64,000 nucleotides of DNA from Glycomyces luteolus (GTDB lineage Bacteria > Actinomycetota > Actinomycetes > Mycobacteriales > Micromonosporaceae): contig NZ_JAPZVP010000011.1 of the NCBI RefSeq assembly GCF_027622875.1, forward strand, positions 62,001-126,000, given 5' to 3'. The translations under genes and the position numbers were made by a program. This document shows positions 53,746 to 62,274 of the stretch, piece by piece (position 1 is the stretch's first letter; every line of letters begins with the position of its first letter). The notes under the pieces are model-generated. The model made no database searches. It was not told where the DNA came from and saw only the letters and a program-made list of their open reading frames with translations.

Positions 53746-54090
53746 TCAGTTGTTCAAAGGATCGTGCGTGACGATTCGCCTTTCGGGCGGTGCCGCGCCG
53801 TCCGCCGCCAATGCCAGTGACGCGGTCGTGCCGTCGCCCTTCCTTGTCATCGGCGCCAGCGTGAGACGCAGGCGATGGGTGTTCGCGCTGTTCTTCGAAC
53901 CGTTGGCCCCCAGGTTGACGAACCATGCCGCGAAGGTCCCGTTCGCGCCGCGGGACGAGCCCGCTTGGACGGTGAGTTCGAGTTCGAGATCGCGGATTTC
54001 GAAGACCAGTTCCTCGTCCTGATCGGCAATCGCCTTCTTGAGTTCTTCGCGCAAGCCGGCAATGGCCGAGCCCAAAGGGATTTGTTCCAT
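53746..54090 (-). CDS. Trypco2 (trypsin-co-occurring domain 2) protein
   Basis: The protein is 114 residues. It has the Trypco2 layout: IPLGSAIAGLREELKKAIADQDEELVFEIRDLELELTVQA, a short loop, then AWFVNLGANGSKNSANTHRLRLTLAPM. The family is known from its co-occurrence with trypsin-STAND genes, and here the next gene is exactly such a protein. Its biochemical role is unknown; it may be a partner or inhibitor of the protease switch. ATG 54090 fits the domain start; the longer open frame upstream is not coding-like. TAATAT on the minus strand at 54185-54190 is a possible -10. Confidence 0.82.
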   Translation of the reverse strand: MEQIPLGSAIAGLREELKKAIADQDEELVFEIRDLELELTVQAGSSRGANGTFAAWFVNLGANGSKNSANTHRLRLTLAPMTRKGDGTTASLALAADGAAPPERRIVTHDPLNN

Positions 54091-54355
54091 TGGAAGGAAT
54101 CCGATCTGAAGGAGGGGTGGGCGACCTTCGAACTCCAGGCAGTCCTGGATCGTCGAGCCGCTGCGGTTTCGAAGCCGGGAGGCAATATTAACCGCTCGCG
54201 TTCGTGTCGGCGGTACGCGGATCCCGCAATCGTCGCCACGTGAGGACGGAATGTAATCATGGGGGCCAAAGCGATCCAGAGTGAATGGCAGTGGCAGGGC
54301 GGCACCGTTCGATGCCGCCCGGCCGCTTCGGTCCTTCAGCGGTTCCCCGCTTGCC

Positions 54356-55753
54356 TCATCCGGCCGCTGGAGGGATGTTCTGGTTGGCGTGGAAGAAGTT
54401 CTCGGGATCGTAGGCGTGCTTGATCGAGGCGAGCCGGTCGTAGTTGCCGCGGTATGTCGATTGCACGCGCTCCGGACTCTCTTTGGACCCGAGGAAGTTG
54501 ACGTAGGAACCGCCCATGGAATGCGGATGCAGATCCGTCGAGTAGTCAACGGCCCATTGGCGGATCAAGGCGGCGTTGGCCGGGTCGGGGTCGATTCCGC
54601 CGATCACCGCGGACCAGACGGCGTCCCGGTACGCCCAAGCGGTCTCGTCCGCACCCACCCGGTGGGCGGCCCCGTCCACCGGGTAGAGGTGCATGGTCGA
54701 GGACTCGGTGGGCAGGCCGTGGCCGTACCGCTCGTGCACCTCGATCGCCTCGTCGGAGATCGTGTCGAAGAAGGCGCCGCGCCAGTACCATTGCAGCCCT
54801 TTCGGAATCAGCTCGTCGAACATGCTCTGCAAGGCGGGGTAGGGCATCGGCGCGGTGAAGTGGAAGGCCGGCGGAGCCGGATCGTTCGCCACCGCCAGGA
54901 CTTCCTCGAGGCGGCCCTCTTCCAGATCGCCGGTGTAGCACCAGACCACCGCGCACATCTTCTGCCCGTGGATCGGCTCCGGGAACGGCGGCCCGGGCGG
55001 CACCGTCAGGAGGGCGAAGAACCCGTTGAGCTCTTCCGGCGCGGCGGGGAGGAACTCCCGGTACCACCGGAGGATCTCCTGGGTGCGGTCGACGGGCCAG
55101 ACGGTCAAGCCGACCCCGACGTTGCTGACCTCGTTCAGCCGGAAGGTGAACGACGTGACGACGCCGAAGTTCCCGCCTCCGCCTCGCAGCGCCCAGAACA
55201 GGTCCGGATGGTTCTGTGCGGAGGCGGTCACGAAGGTGCCGTCGGCGAGCACGACATCGGCGGCCATCAGGCTGTCGATCGTCAGGCCGTACTTGCGGGT
55301 CAGGTGGCCGTGCCCGCCGCCCAGCGTGAGACCGCCGACTCCGGTCGTCGACATGATGCCGGAGGGTATGCCGAGGCCGAACGTATGCGCCGCATGGTCG
55401 AGAGCGCCCAGCTGAGCACCGCCGCCCACTTGCGCGATGCCCGCACCGGGGTCCACCCGAACCCAGTTCATGGGGGAGAGGTCCAGCGTGAGTCCGTCGT
55501 CCACCAGGCACAGGCCCGGACCGCTGTGCCCGCCCCCGCGTACGGCGAGATCGACCTCGACGTCCTGCGCGAAGGCGATCGTGGCCCGCACGTCGGCGAC
55601 GTCGGCGCATTGCGCGAACGCGGCCGGGCGTCGGTCGATCATGGCGTTGTAGATGCTGCGGGCATCGTCGTAGCCTGGATCCCCTGGGGCGATAACGGGT
55701 CCGCGCAACGCTTCTCGCAGCCTGTCGAGGTTGGTCCCGTTGATGCTGCCCAT
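54356..55753 (-). CDS. FAD-linked oxidase with BBE domain
   Basis: The protein is 465 residues. The PCMH-type FAD domain has RGGGHSGPGL, whose His is the usual 8-alpha FAD attachment, and GVGGLTLGGGHGHLTRKYGLTID. The Cys used for a second covalent link in berberine-bridge-type enzymes is replaced there, so binding is probably single. The C-terminal BBE segment is YDPENFFHANQNI. Related enzymes oxidise sugars, alkaloids or polyketides. ATG 55753 has GGAGG ten bases upstream. Confidence 0.9.
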   Translation of the reverse strand: MGSINGTNLDRLREALRGPVIAPGDPGYDDARSIYNAMIDRRPAAFAQCADVADVRATIAFAQDVEVDLAVRGGGHSGPGLCLVDDGLTLDLSPMNWVRVDPGAGIAQVGGGAQLGALDHAAHTFGLGIPSGIMSTTGVGGLTLGGGHGHLTRKYGLTIDSLMAADVVLADGTFVTASAQNHPDLFWALRGGGGNFGVVTSFTFRLNEVSNVGVGLTVWPVDRTQEILRWYREFLPAAPEELNGFFALLTVPPGPPFPEPIHGQKMCAVVWCYTGDLEEGRLEEVLAVANDPAPPAFHFTAPMPYPALQSMFDELIPKGLQWYWRGAFFDTISDEAIEVHERYGHGLPTESSTMHLYPVDGAAHRVGADETAWAYRDAVWSAVIGGIDPDPANAALIRQWAVDYSTDLHPHSMGGSYVNFLGSKESPERVQSTYRGNYDRLASIKHAYDPENFFHANQNIPPAAG

Positions 55754-56064
55754 GGTCGAATGCCTCCATCGGGATTTCGGATGACGAATGGCGGTCCGAT
55801 TGCGCCGCGTACGCCTCGGCTCAGGCGGGGAGAGCGATCGTTCGTGCCGCGAATCATCCGACCTGAGTAGGTCTCGGCTCCCGGCCTGGCGATATTGACG
55901 CTACTTCACGTTCGGGGATCCAGTCCCGCATTTCGGCACAATGCCCGGCCCCGCCGACGTGGGCGACCTGGAACTTTGCGGCCTTGAAGGCGTCAATGCA
56001 CTGCAGTTCCGGTTGGCCTCGGCCGGTCGGGCGGGCAGAATCGGGGAGTCGAGGAGGACTGAGG
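55754..56064. other. 311-base divergent gap
   Basis: This lies between the FAD oxidase (minus) and the small plus-strand gene and should hold both promoters. GGAGG at 56052-56056 belongs to the plus-strand gene. No further signal seen. Confidence 0.4.
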
Positions 56065-56421
56065 ATGAACGTCAATGTGGACCGATCGAGCGTCGCCATG
56101 GGCGACGACGTGTACGCGCACGCCGAGACGATCGACCTGCCGGAGTCGAGCACGATCGCCGAGGCGGTCGCCTACCTGCGGCAGCGGCGGTTCCTCGCCG
56201 CTATCGCCGGCGGGCGCGCGACCTGGCTTCTCGAGGTCAACGGCAGCCCCGCGGCCGTGATCGCGCAGCAGTGGGCGGAGCCGAAGTTCCTCACCGACCC
56301 CTCGGACACGCTCGGCTCCTTCGGAAGCGAGGTCTCGCTCATGTTCCGCTACCGCGCGCAGATCGACCCCGATGACCTCTTCGACACCCTCGAGGCAGGA
56401 GAGGCCGGGCCTGAAACCTGA
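56065..56421 (+). CDS. Hypothetical protein
   Basis: The protein is 118 residues and begins MNVNVDRSSVAMGDDVYAHAETIDLP, a start seen in uncharacterised small actinobacterial proteins. It is acidic and soluble, with no signal peptide or membrane segment and no catalytic motif I can name. ATG 56065 is strongly supported by GAGGAGG just upstream. It ends 7 bases from the convergent deacetylase gene. Confidence 0.65.
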   Translation: MNVNVDRSSVAMGDDVYAHAETIDLPESSTIAEAVAYLRQRRFLAAIAGGRATWLLEVNGSPAAVIAQQWAEPKFLTDPSDTLGSFGSEVSLMFRYRAQIDPDDLFDTLEAGEAGPET

Positions 56422-56428
56422 GATGGCG

Positions 56429-57202
56429 TCATTTCAGGTAGTCCTCGAGCAGCGCGGGGCGCAGACCGGATCGCTCGGCCTCTTCGACGAAGCGTTCGAC
56501 GTCCTCGCGGAAGGCCTCCCTGAAGTGCATCAGGACGATGTCGCCCGAAGTCAGGCGGTCACCCGCGGCGTACTCGATGGCGCCTTCGTCGATGACGGCT
56601 GACCAGTGGACGACATGCCGCACCCCGCTGTCCTCCGCCGCGCGCAGGGTGTCGTCGTTGAACTCGCCGTAAGGCGGTCGCAAGAGCGTGGGACGGCGGC
56701 CGAACTCCCGCTGGTAGCGGTCCGAGGTCTCGCCGATCTGCCGCTGCTGCCCCTCGAGGGGCAGGGTGGTGAGATCCGGGTGGTCGAGCGTGTGGTTCTC
56801 GATGAGCGACCCGGTGCGGTCGCGCAGGTCGCGGAAGAAGCCGGGGTCCTGCCGCACGTACTGGTCGGTGAGGAACAGGGTGGCTTTGAGGTCGTGTTCC
56901 TTGAGGATGTCGGCCGTGTCGGGGTGGCGCGTGACGCCGTCGTCGATCGTCAGGAAGACGACGGGATCGTCGGTGTCCACTTTGAAGGTCACGTCGTCGA
57001 TGGCGGTCTTCACATCGGGTTCGGGTGCGGGCCGGCCGGGGGCGTTCCGCGGGGAGGGCTTGGGCGCGGGACTGCGGGCGGCGTCGGTTGCGGTGCGCTC
57101 CGCCGTCGTGGTCGACCCGCATGCGGCGGCACCGAGCAATCCGGTACCGAGCAGGGAGCTCATCAGCAGGAAGCGTCGTCGTGAGGTGCTGTCTCGATTC
57201 AT
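56429..57202 (-). CDS. Polysaccharide deacetylase (NodB/CE4), exported lipoprotein
   Basis: The protein is 257 residues. The N-terminus has twin arginines (SRRRFLLMSS) and a lipobox (LGAAAC), so it is probably a Tat-exported lipoprotein, followed by a Pro/Ala linker. The NodB domain has motif 1 as TIDDGV (usually TFDDG), motif 2 H-T-L-D-H (metal His pair), motif 3 RPPYGEFN and the late DIVLMH motif. It should remove acetyl groups from peptidoglycan or another polymer. Confidence 0.9.
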   Translation of the reverse strand: MNRDSTSRRRFLLMSSLLGTGLLGAAACGSTTTAERTATDAARSPAPKPSPRNAPGRPAPEPDVKTAIDDVTFKVDTDDPVVFLTIDDGVTRHPDTADILKEHDLKATLFLTDQYVRQDPGFFRDLRDRTGSLIENHTLDHPDLTTLPLEGQQRQIGETSDRYQREFGRRPTLLRPPYGEFNDDTLRAAEDSGVRHVVHWSAVIDEGAIEYAAGDRLTSGDIVLMHFREAFREDVERFVEEAERSGLRPALLEDYLK

Positions 57203-57306
57203 GGCGGGGACGCTATGCGCGCAGTTTCTCGGTCGCCCCTATCCGCTGTTGCGGTCCTCCAGCGGAAACCCATCGGTTCGGTAACAGCCGTTCTTCCAGC
57301 GGTAGC

Positions 57307-57897
57307 ATGGCGGACGTGCAGGTCAGGAGATGGATTTCAGCGGGCGCCGTCGTGTGCGCGCTCTTCGCGGCGGGCGGCTGCGGCATCGCGGGCGGCGGGG
57401 TGCGGGTCGCCGAGGACGCCGGCGAAGGCACCACCGGTCCCGTCCCCGATTCGCAGCCGCACCCAGCCGAAGGCGAGGCGTTCAGCATCGACCCGGTCGC
57501 GGTCCTGCGCGAGGATCCCGAAGTGCGCCAGGACATCAAGGACCTGGTCGCACGCCCCTGCACCGGCGAGGGCTACGACGGGAGCTTCTTCCCAGTGGAG
57601 ACGGCCTACGCGACCGTCGCCGGGACCGACGTCCAGGTCGTCGTCGTCAACGTCCTGGGCTGCACCTCCCCGTACCTCTGCGCCTCCGGTTACGCCAGCT
57701 ATGTCTACCGGCTCTGGCAGGACGGGCCCGAGCAGGTCTTCGCCGCCGAGGAGGTCTCCACGACCGTCATGGTGACCGAGGGCGAGTTCACCCTCGAACG
57801 GCAGGTCTGGTTGCCCGGTGACACCGCCGACTGCCCGACCGGCCTGGAGTCGGTGCCCCTGACCTGGGACGGCGACGCTCTCGCGGGAGGCGGGTGA
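57307..57897 (+). CDS. CseA-like lipoprotein of a two-component operon
   Basis: The protein is 196 residues. The signal AGAVVCALFAAGGC ends in a lipobox, and the mature part has several Cys (RPCTGEG, LGCTSPYLCASG, ADCPTG). It is directly upstream of a response regulator (3 bases) and kinase, the order of cseA-cseB-cseC in Streptomyces, where the CseA lipoprotein tunes the envelope-stress kinase. Homology to CseA itself is inferred from place and size rather than from a motif. Confidence 0.65.
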   Translation: MADVQVRRWISAGAVVCALFAAGGCGIAGGGVRVAEDAGEGTTGPVPDSQPHPAEGEAFSIDPVAVLREDPEVRQDIKDLVARPCTGEGYDGSFFPVETAYATVAGTDVQVVVVNVLGCTSPYLCASGYASYVYRLWQDGPEQVFAAEEVSTTVMVTEGEFTLERQVWLPGDTADCPTGLESVPLTWDGDALAGGG

Positions 57898-57900
57898 GCG

Positions 57901-58589
<689 letters not shown>

Positions 58590-58593
<4 letters not shown>

Positions 58594-59795
58594 GCCTGCG
58601 CTGGAAGATCACCGCCACGATCACGCTCGTGAGCGTGCTCGTCGCGGTGGCGCTCAGCCTGATCGTGCACTTCGCCTTCGCCCACCGCCTCGCCGACGAG
58701 GCCCGCGAAGTCCAAGAGGAGCGGATCGCGCTGGTGATGCGGGAGTTCGACCGCACCGGGCAGGCCGCGCTCGGCGGCGTGCTGAACGACCCGGACCTGC
58801 CCGAAGACCTGCGGGCCGCGGTCGACGGCGATCGGACGGCGACCCTGATCGAGGACACCGGGGACGGCGCCTACGTCTGGGCCGCGGCACCCGTCGGCGA
58901 CGGACGGATCCTGTCGCTGCGCGACACCTACGAGGACCACCTCGACTCGCTCGCGTCGCTCGACCGGGTGCTGGTGGGAGGCGCCGCCGCGGTCGTCGCG
59001 GCCGGGGCGGGATCTGGGGTCCTGATCGGCGCGCGCATGTCGCAGCGCCTCCGCCGGGCCGCGGCCGCCGCGGGACGGGTGGCCGACGGCGACCGCACCA
59101 CCCGGGTGAGCGCCGCGATCGGCGGCAGGTCGCGCGACGAGGCCGCCGAACTGGCGCAGGCGATCGACGCGATGGCCGACGCCCTGCAGGCCAGGCTGGA
59201 GGCCGAACGGCGGGTCACCGCCGACATCGCCCACGAACTGCGCACCCCGATCACCGGGCTGAACACGGCCGCGGAACTCCTGCCGCCCGGCCGTCCGTCC
59301 GAACTGGTCCGCGACCGCGTCAGCGCGCTGCGCGCCCTGGTCGAGGACGTCCTCGAGGTGGCGCGCCTGGACACCGCCAGCGAAAGGGCCGACACGACCG
59401 ACGTGCCCATCGCCGAGTTCACCACCCGGCGCGTCGCCGCCTTCGGGCCGGAAGTCCAGGTGCGCGTCGTCGCCGACGCCGTCGTCGAGACCGATCCGCG
59501 TCGACTCGAGCGGATCCTCGTCAACCTGGTCGCCAACGCGGTCAGGCACGGCGCACCGCCGGTGCTGGTGGAGGTCGACGGGCCCCGCATCACCGTCCGC
59601 GACCACGGGCCCGGCTACCCCGAAGCCGTGCTCCGCGACGGGCCGATCCGGTTCCGCATCGGCGCGGAGGACAACGGCGGGCACGGCCTCGGACTCACCA
59701 TCGCTCTCGGCCAGGCCCGGGTGCTCGGCGCCCGGCTCGACCTCGCCAACGCCCCGGACGGCGGTGCACTCGCCACAGTGGACCTGAGGCCGTAA
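58590..59795 (+). CDS. Sensor histidine kinase (CseC-like)
   Basis: The protein is 401 residues. Two membrane segments (about 8-30 and 128-148) flank an acidic extracellular sensor of about 95 residues. A HAMP region follows, then the HisKA box DIAHELRTPITG with H215, and an ATPase domain with the N box LVNLVANAVRHG and G boxes (HGPGYPE, GGHGLGLTI). ATG 58590 overlaps the regulator's stop (ATGA), so the pair is coupled. The set with the lipoprotein resembles the Streptomyces cell-envelope stress system CseABC, but no sigE gene is adjacent. Confidence 0.92.
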
Positions 59796-59901
59796 CCGGA
59801 TCCCACGGGACTCGGCGAGGACCGATCATGCGATGACGTCATTATGGCGTCTCTATGGCACAATGATGCATACAATTGCGCGCCTTGAGATCGGAACCCC
59901 A

Positions 59902-60435
59902 ATGACCCCGGAACACGTCCGCGATGCCGCTGCGGTGGCGGCGATCTTCGGCTTCTTCGCGATGGCCTGGTTCGGCTGGGCCCAAGAGGCTCCGCCGGCT
60001 CGCTGGGTCAAGTGGCTCGCGGCCGGATCAGCGGCCGGCATTCTGACATTGATCATCGGCGGCCTCCTCGTCTGGCGGCACTGGTCCGACGGGACGGTGT
60101 TCGACGATCAAGTGAGCCCGCGGTTCGGCCTGGTCGTGGGCATCGAGTTCGCGTCCGCCGGCATCGGTGCGGCGCTGCTGGCCTGGCGCAAGCGCGCCGA
60201 TCTGATCTCGGCGTGGATCGCCTTCGTCGTCGGCGTTCACTTCGTCCCCGTCGCGATGGTGCTCTCGATCCCGGCCCTGCACATCGTGGCCGCGGCGGTG
60301 ACGGTCGCGTCGGCGGCCTCGGTCTTGGTCGCAAGGGCCAAGGGCCTCATCGTGAGTGCCGTGGTCGGTCTGAGCGTGGGCGGACTGCTGCTCGGGGCCG
60401 CGGTGCTGTCGCTGGTCGACGCGCTGACGCGGTAG
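59902..60435 (+). CDS. Hypothetical membrane protein
   Basis: The protein is 177 residues with about five or six hydrophobic segments (AAVAAIFGFFAMAWFGWA; GSAAGILTLIIGGLLVW; GLVVGIEFASAGIGAALLAW; WIAFVVGVHFVPVAMVLSI; IVAAAVTVASAASVLVA; LIVSAVVGLSVGGLLLGAAVL). No known domain. ATG 59902 is preferred; earlier in-frame starts at 59833 and 59866 would lie in an AT-rich patch (TACAAT near 59871) that looks like the promoter. Confidence 0.7.
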   Translation: MTPEHVRDAAAVAAIFGFFAMAWFGWAQEAPPARWVKWLAAGSAAGILTLIIGGLLVWRHWSDGTVFDDQVSPRFGLVVGIEFASAGIGAALLAWRKRADLISAWIAFVVGVHFVPVAMVLSIPALHIVAAAVTVASAASVLVARAKGLIVSAVVGLSVGGLLLGAAVLSLVDALTR

Positions 60436-60439
60436 CAGG

Positions 60440-60476
60440 CGATCGAGGCGCCCGCTCGCCGCGGGCGCCTCGATCG
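60440..60476. terminator. Perfect bidirectional terminator hairpin
   Basis: CGATCGAGGCGCCCGC (60440-60455) pairs exactly with GCGGGCGCCTCGATCG (60461-60476) around TCGCC. It fills the 45-base gap between two convergent genes. Confidence 0.85.
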
Positions 60477-60480
60477 TGTG

Positions 60481-61902
60481 TCAGGCCTTTCCTGCGTGGG
60501 TTTCGAGGTAGGCGCGGATGGCGGCGGGGTCGTCCTCGCCGGCCCAGCCGATGTAGGCGTCGGGCCGGATGATCTTGGCGGTGCCGTCGGGGGCGGCCGA
60601 ATCGGCGTCGGCGACGAAGCGGGCCGCGTAGGACTCGGCGCTGTCGAGGACCACGAACCTGCCGCCGCGCAGGGCCTCGTAGAGTCGGGTGCCGTCGGCG
60701 AGGGCGATGTCGTTGGCGCGGTGGCCGACGAGCTGGTCCTCGTCCTTGCCGTGTCCGTAGTGGAATCCGACGCCGGAGATGACGCCCATGGCCCTGGCCT
60801 CGATCGGCTTGATGTGCATGGCCGCGCCGAAGGCGAGCCCGCCGATGGCGGCCTTGATCTTCGAGCGTTCGGCGGCCAGGCGGATCATGGTGCCGCTGGA
60901 GCGCAGCACCATCTTGCCGACGGGGTGGCGCTCGGAGTGGTAGGTGTCGAGCAGGGCCGGGTCGGCTCCCCTGAGGACGGCGGCGAGCTTCCACGCGAGG
61001 TTCGCGGCGTCCTGGAGGCCGGTGTTCATGCCCTGGCCGCCCGCGGGGGAGTGGCAGTGGGCGGCGTCGCCGGCGAGGAAGACGTTGCCGTCGCGGTAGC
61101 TCGGGACCTGGCGCTCGTCGGAATGGAAGCGCGAGATCCAGCGCGCGTCGTGCATGCCGAAGTCGGAGCCGAAGACCAGGCGGGTGGCCTGCTTGATCTC
61201 GTCGAGGTCGATCGGGTCGTCGTCGTTCTTCTGCTCGGCCGAGTTCCAGGCGAAGATCCGCCAGTACTCGTCGCCGAAGGAGGCGATGAAGCAGAAGGCG
61301 CCGTTGATGCCGTGGATGGCGGGGCTCTCGGCGGGCGGCTCGGCGAGCTTGACGTCCGCGAGCATGATCGACTTCAGGACGGCCTCGCCCGGGTAGGGCA
61401 TGCCGATCGCTTGGCGCACAGCGGACTTGACGCCGTCGGCGCCGACGGCATAGGTCGCCCTGTAGTCGCCCTGCGCGGTGCCGACGGTGACCGCGCCGTC
61501 GGCCTGCTCGAGGCCGGTCACCTTGTGGTCGTACAGGATCGAGGCGCCGGCGGTGAGGGCGCGGCGGCGCAGGACTTCCTCCACTGTGTACTGAGGGGTC
61601 ATGAGCAGGTAGGGGAAGCGGGTCTCCAGGTCGGAGAGGTTGAGGGTGACGCGGTTGAACAGGCGGATGCCGGGCAGCTGCGCGCCGCCGTAGGCGATGA
61701 GCTCGTCGGCCATGCCGCGCGCGTCGAGCTCTTCGAGGGTGCGGGCGTGGACCCCGAAGGCGCGGGAGAGGTTCGAGAGGTGCTCGCCGCGGCCTTCGAG
61801 GACGAGGACGTCGACCCCGGCTTTGGCGAGGTCGCCCGCCAGGAGGAGCCCGGTGGGGCCGGCGCCGACGACGATGACGTCGGCTTGCTGCTGGTTGGAC
61901 AT
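60481..61902 (-). CDS. FAD-dependent aromatic hydroxylase (Rox/PgaE-like)
   Basis: The protein is 473 residues, a class A flavin monooxygenase. Motifs: N-terminal dinucleotide fold VIVVGAGPTGLLLAGDL, the middle AVGADGVKSAVRQ (DG motif), and the FAD ribityl site VFLAGDAAHCHSPAGGQGMNTGLQDA. Length and pattern fit rifampicin monooxygenase (Rox) and polyketide hydroxylases. The reaction is NADPH- and O2-dependent hydroxylation of an aromatic ring; the substrate is not fixed by sequence. AATTCA-N8-TGAATT lies just upstream and may be an operator. Confidence 0.85.
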   Translation of the reverse strand: MSNQQQADVIVVGAGPTGLLLAGDLAKAGVDVLVLEGRGEHLSNLSRAFGVHARTLEELDARGMADELIAYGGAQLPGIRLFNRVTLNLSDLETRFPYLLMTPQYTVEEVLRRRALTAGASILYDHKVTGLEQADGAVTVGTAQGDYRATYAVGADGVKSAVRQAIGMPYPGEAVLKSIMLADVKLAEPPAESPAIHGINGAFCFIASFGDEYWRIFAWNSAEQKNDDDPIDLDEIKQATRLVFGSDFGMHDARWISRFHSDERQVPSYRDGNVFLAGDAAHCHSPAGGQGMNTGLQDAANLAWKLAAVLRGADPALLDTYHSERHPVGKMVLRSSGTMIRLAAERSKIKAAIGGLAFGAAMHIKPIEARAMGVISGVGFHYGHGKDEDQLVGHRANDIALADGTRLYEALRGGRFVVLDSAESYAARFVADADSAAPDGTAKIIRPDAYIGWAGEDDPAAIRAYLETHAGKA

Positions 61903-62274
61903 ATCAGTCTCCCTAGGGGTGTCTCGGTGACCTTAATTCATCATCTGCTGAATTTATTGTATGGCAAGGGTCGTGTGGTGAGAAGCCTTCGGCCGCAGTG
62001 TGACGCGATCGAAAATCCGGAAGCGGGCGGTGGTCCGGCTAGGGATAAAGCGTAGTGATCACCGGTCCGCATCCGAAGCGCTCTCGGGGAATCAGGTCGA
62101 CCGGGACAGCGAACACCGTGCGTCGGGCCTTGGCAGAGCGATCGGGGAACGGATGGACCTGTCACGGCGCCAGTCACTCGACCTAAGCGGCTGCGCAGAC
62201 GGGCCGATCCGACCATGAACGCTACGGAAGCGGCGAGGCCGCCGAGCGATCTAGGGTCGCCTCCATGGCGGTGA
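61903..62274. other. Upstream region of the Rox-like gene
   Basis: It separates two minus-strand genes. An AT-rich patch near 61933-61965 contains AATTCA TCATCTGC TGAATT, an inverted repeat with 6-base arms, and TACAAT on the minus strand that could be the -10 for the monooxygenase gene. I did not recognise a rifamycin-associated element. Confidence 0.45.

Noticed and set aside
59832-59841. ATGACGTCAT palindrome before the membrane-protein gene
   Set aside because: A lone 10-base palindrome with no second copy or known regulator nearby; could be chance.
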